Source of the DNA: Pseudomonas hunanensis
GTDB lineage: Bacteria; Pseudomonadota; Gammaproteobacteria; Pseudomonadales; Pseudomonadaceae
Reading direction: 5' to 3'
Assembly (NCBI RefSeq): GCF_013393325.1
Contig: NZ_QJRC01000069.1
Coordinates: 1-36,229, forward strand
Length of the DNA stretch: 36,229 bases
Shown here: piece by piece, positions 33,998-36,229 of the stretch
How the letters are laid out: each line of letters starts with the position of its first letter
Numbering within the stretch: position 1 is the first letter of the stretch
Translations under genes and position numbers: made by a program
The notes under the pieces: model-generated
What the model was told of the DNA's origin: nothing
Database searches by the model: none
What the model saw: only the letters and a program-made list of their open reading frames with translations

Positions 33998-34080
33998 CTG
34001 CCAGCCTAGCGACGGCGTTGGCCTCGATCGGGCAATGCGAGTAAAGTGCCGCTCCCGTTTCGCCAGAGGCAGACCGCATC

Positions 34081-35085
34081 ATGAACCCTACATTCGATAT
34101 CGCCGTCGTCGGCGCCACCGGCAGCGTCGGTGAAACCCTGGTACAGGTGCTCGAAGAACTGGCGTTCCCGGTCGCCACCCTGCACCTGCTGGCCAGTATG
34201 GAGTCGGCAGGCAGCAGCGTGATGTTCGCCGGCAAGAAGCTGAAGGTGCGCGAGGTCGACAGCTTCGATTTCGCCCAGGTAAAACTGGCTTTCTTCGCCA
34301 CTGGCGCCGCCGTCAGCCGCAGCTTTGCCGGCAAGGCGCTGCAGGCGGGCTGCACGGTCATCGACCTGTCCGGTGAGCTGGACGGTGGCCTGGCCCTGGT
34401 GCCTGAAGCCAACGCGCAACGCCTGACGGGCCTGGCCCTGCCGGCGCGTATTGTCAGCCCGTGCTCGGCGGCGGTTGCCCTGGCGGTCGCGCTGGCGCCG
34501 CTCAAGGGCCTGCTGGACATCGAGCGGGTACAGGTGATGGCCGCGCTGGCGGTGTCTGCGCAAGGCCGTGAAGCGGTCAGCGAACTGGCCCGGCAAACCG
34601 CCGAACTGCTCAACGCCCGGCCGCTGGAGCCGCGCTTCTTCGACCGCCAGGTAGCGTTCAACCTGCTGGCCCAGGTCGGTGCTGCCGATGAACAGGGCCA
34701 TACGGCACTGGAGCGCCGGCTGGTCAGCGAGCTGCGCGTGCTGCTGGGGCTGCCTGAACTGAAGATTTCCGTGAGCTGTGTTCAAGTCCCGGTGTTTTTC
34801 GGCGATAGCTTCAGTGTGGCCGTGCAGAGCCGTCGCCCGGTTGACCTGGAAGCGGTCAATCAGGCCCTGGAGAGCGCCGAAAGTGTTGAGCTGGTGGAGC
34901 GTGATGATTATCCGACCCCGGTAGGTGACGCAGTGGGCCAAGACGTGGTCTATGTTGGTCGTGTACGTCACGGTGTTGATGAAGACCAGCAGCTCAACCT
35001 CTGGCTGACCACCGACAACGTGCGCAAAGGCGCCGCACTCAATGCCGTGCAAGTGGCGCAATTGTTGATTAAACACATGCCGTAA
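34081..35085 (+). CDS. usg: Usg, aspartate-semialdehyde dehydrogenase-like protein (probably inactive)
   Basis: A 334-residue Asd homologue. The N-terminal NADP fold is IAVVGATGSVGETLVQVLEEL and the nucleophile Cys is kept at 128 (VSPCSAAVALA). In the segment that holds the acid-base His in Asd ([12 protein letters not shown]) this protein has CVQVPVFFGDSF, so the substrate Arg is Gln235 and the His is Asp242. Catalysis of the Asd reaction is therefore unlikely. This is the normal state for Usg proteins, whose role is unknown. In P. aeruginosa usg lies between asd and fimV; here it has been separated from asd by the five-gene block. fimV follows 71 bp downstream. Confidence 0.9.
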   Translation: MNPTFDIAVVGATGSVGETLVQVLEELAFPVATLHLLASMESAGSSVMFAGKKLKVREVDSFDFAQVKLAFFATGAAVSRSFAGKALQAGCTVIDLSGELDGGLALVPEANAQRLTGLALPARIVSPCSAAVALAVALAPLKGLLDIERVQVMAALAVSAQGREAVSELARQTAELLNARPLEPRFFDRQVAFNLLAQVGAADEQGHTALERRLVSELRVLLGLPELKISVSCVQVPVFFGDSFSVAVQSRRPVDLEAVNQALESAESVELVERDDYPTPVGDAVGQDVVYVGRVRHGVDEDQQLNLWLTTDNVRKGAALNAVQVAQLLIKHMP

Positions 35086-35156
35086 AAGATACTGGCGAGC
35101 ACTTTTGTCCTGCTCCGCATGCAGGTTTCGGGACGATTCATACAAAGGAAGAGGTC

Positions 35157-36229
35157 ATGCTTCGAATTCGCAAACTGGTTCTGGCCATGGCTGCAGCATC
35201 CGCGCTGTCGTCTGGCATGGCGAATGCGCTGGGCCTGGGGGAGCTGACCCTGAAGTCGGCACAGAATCAGCCGTTGGACGCCGAGATCGAATTGCTCGAC
35301 GTGCGCGACCTCAAAGCCGCCGAAGTGGCGCCGAGCCTGGCGCCACCGGAAGAGTTCAGCAAGGCCGGGGTGGCATTTCCGACCTACCTCGAAGACCTGA
35401 CCTTCACACCGGTGATCAACCCCAACGGCAAGAGCGTGCTGCGGGTGACTTCCAGCCAGCCGCTGCCAGGGCCAGTGGTCAAGTTTCTGGTCCAGGTGAT
35501 GTGGCCGCAGGGCCGCCTGCTGCGTGACTACAGCGTGTTGCTCGACCAGGCCAAGGCCCAGGGCGACAAACCGGCGGCGGGCAATGTCACGCCGGCTACA
35601 ACCGGTGCCAGCAGTTACACCACCCAGCGCCGCGACACCTTGTGGCAAATTGCCGCGCGCAACACCCAGGGTGGCTCTATCCAGCAGACCATGATCGCGA
35701 TCCAGGCGTTGAACCCGGACGCCTTCATTGGCAACAACATCAACCAGTTGAAGGTTGGCCAGGTGCTGCGCCTGCCCGACCAGCAGCAGATCCAGAACAT
35801 TGCGCAGGCCGAGGCGAACAGCGAGGTGGCCGAACAATATGCCGCCTGGCGAGAAGGCCGCCGCCTGGGGCCGCGTGCGCGCCAGTTGGATGCCACCCGC
35901 CGTGGCGCTGCCGAGGCCGCGCCGTCGCGTATCGCCCAAGGCGACAACCTGCGCCTGGTCAGCCCGGGCAACCAGGCCGGTGCCGGCCAGGCCAAGGCGT
36001 TGAATGACAAGCTGGCGGTGGCCCAGGAAAGCCTTGACACCAGCCGCCGCGACAATGAAGAACTCAAGAGCCGCATGAGCGACCTGCAGAGCCAGCTGGA
36101 CAAGCTGCAGCGTCTTATCGAGCTGAAGAACAACCAGTTGGCCCGCCTTGAAGCCCAAGGCGCAGCCACGCCGGCCCCAGCGGCTGCTGCACCGGCCTCG
36201 GCCCCTGCGGCGGCGAGCGTGCCGCCAGC
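35157..36229 (+). CDS. fimV: FimV, peptidoglycan-binding pilus/polarity protein (partial, 3' end beyond window)
   Basis: The first 357 residues of FimV; the frame is still open at the window edge. FimV is a large inner-membrane protein that organises the cell pole and type IV pili in Pseudomonas. Signal peptide 1-24 (ends ANA before LGLGELT). The N-terminal FimV domain LGLGELTLKSAQNQPLDAEIELLDV continues to about residue 140. A LysM domain is at about 150-205 (YTTQRRDTLWQIAARNTQGG, QLKVGQVLRLPD). A coiled coil follows (about 281-333; LNDKLAVAQESLDTSRRDNEELKSRMSDLQSQLDKLQRLIELKNN). Then an Ala-Pro-rich linker begins. GGAAGAGG precedes the ATG. The inner-membrane segment and C-terminal TPR domain are outside the window. 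Confidence 0.95.
   Translation, partial: MLRIRKLVLAMAAASALSSGMANALGLGELTLKSAQNQPLDAEIELLDVRDLKAAEVAPSLAPPEEFSKAGVAFPTYLEDLTFTPVINPNGKSVLRVTSSQPLPGPVVKFLVQVMWPQGRLLRDYSVLLDQAKAQGDKPAAGNVTPATTGASSYTTQRRDTLWQIAARNTQGGSIQQTMIAIQALNPDAFIGNNINQLKVGQVLRLPDQQQIQNIAQAEANSEVAEQYAAWREGRRLGPRARQLDATRRGAAEAAPSRIAQGDNLRLVSPGNQAGAGQAKALNDKLAVAQESLDTSRRDNEELKSRMSDLQSQLDKLQRLIELKNNQLARLEAQGAATPAPAAAAPASAPAAASVPP

Noticed and set aside
34081..35085. Second asd gene as a functional duplicate
   Set aside because: The acid-base His and substrate Arg are replaced, and its position before fimV identifies it as usg.

Overview
The window is chromosomal DNA of a Pseudomonas of the P. putida group. The evidence is high GC with strong third-position GC bias, putida-type REP elements (around 12177 and 23430), and a gene order I recognise from pseudomonads: tyrB-type aminotransferase / uvrB / gltX / Ala-Glu tRNA genes / dusC / ibpA / leuC-leuD-methyltransferase-leuB-asd / usg-fimV. 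No phage genes, transposases or CRISPR arrays were seen.

Layout. 1-676 has no convincing gene: a repeat-rich spacer with a short hairpin, seven copies of a 6-bp tandem repeat, and a minus-strand terminator. 677-4171 is a forward run: TetR regulator, MoaA-like radical SAM enzyme, DUF4823-type lipoprotein, DUF1285 protein and a periplasmic cupin. tRNA-Asn and an aromatic/aspartate aminotransferase follow on the minus strand, then uvrB with a LexA box, a divergent EmrAB-type efflux pair, and gltX. 12337-13232 is a tRNA locus with a strong promoter and three Ala(GGC)-Glu(TTC) pairs. 13266-16295 holds a TetR regulator behind a large dyad, an alpha/beta hydrolase, a 4HBT thioesterase and dusC. The heat-shock gene ibpA has an RpoH promoter and a ROSE-like RNA thermometer. 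A five-PAS GGDEF-EAL protein and a LysR regulator lie on the minus strand; the LysR gene is divergent from leuC. leuC-leuD-methyltransferase-leuB-asd follows.

The main accessory element is 26631-34080, inserted between asd and usg, which are adjacent in P. aeruginosa. It carries, in order, an ECF sigma factor, a FecR-type anti-sigma factor, a TonB-dependent receptor with an N-terminal STN signalling domain, a secreted hemophilin-like protein and a Slam outer-membrane protein (type XI secretion). A Fur-box-like palindrome lies between the -35 region and a perfect TATAAT upstream of the sigma gene. I read this as an iron-repressed haem-acquisition module: Slam exports the soluble haem-binding protein, the receptor takes up its haem, and the receptor's STN domain signals occupancy through FecR to the sigma factor. 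The families are clear from the sequence. The haem ligand and the regulatory circuit are inferred.

The window ends inside fimV, which is truncated by the window edge.
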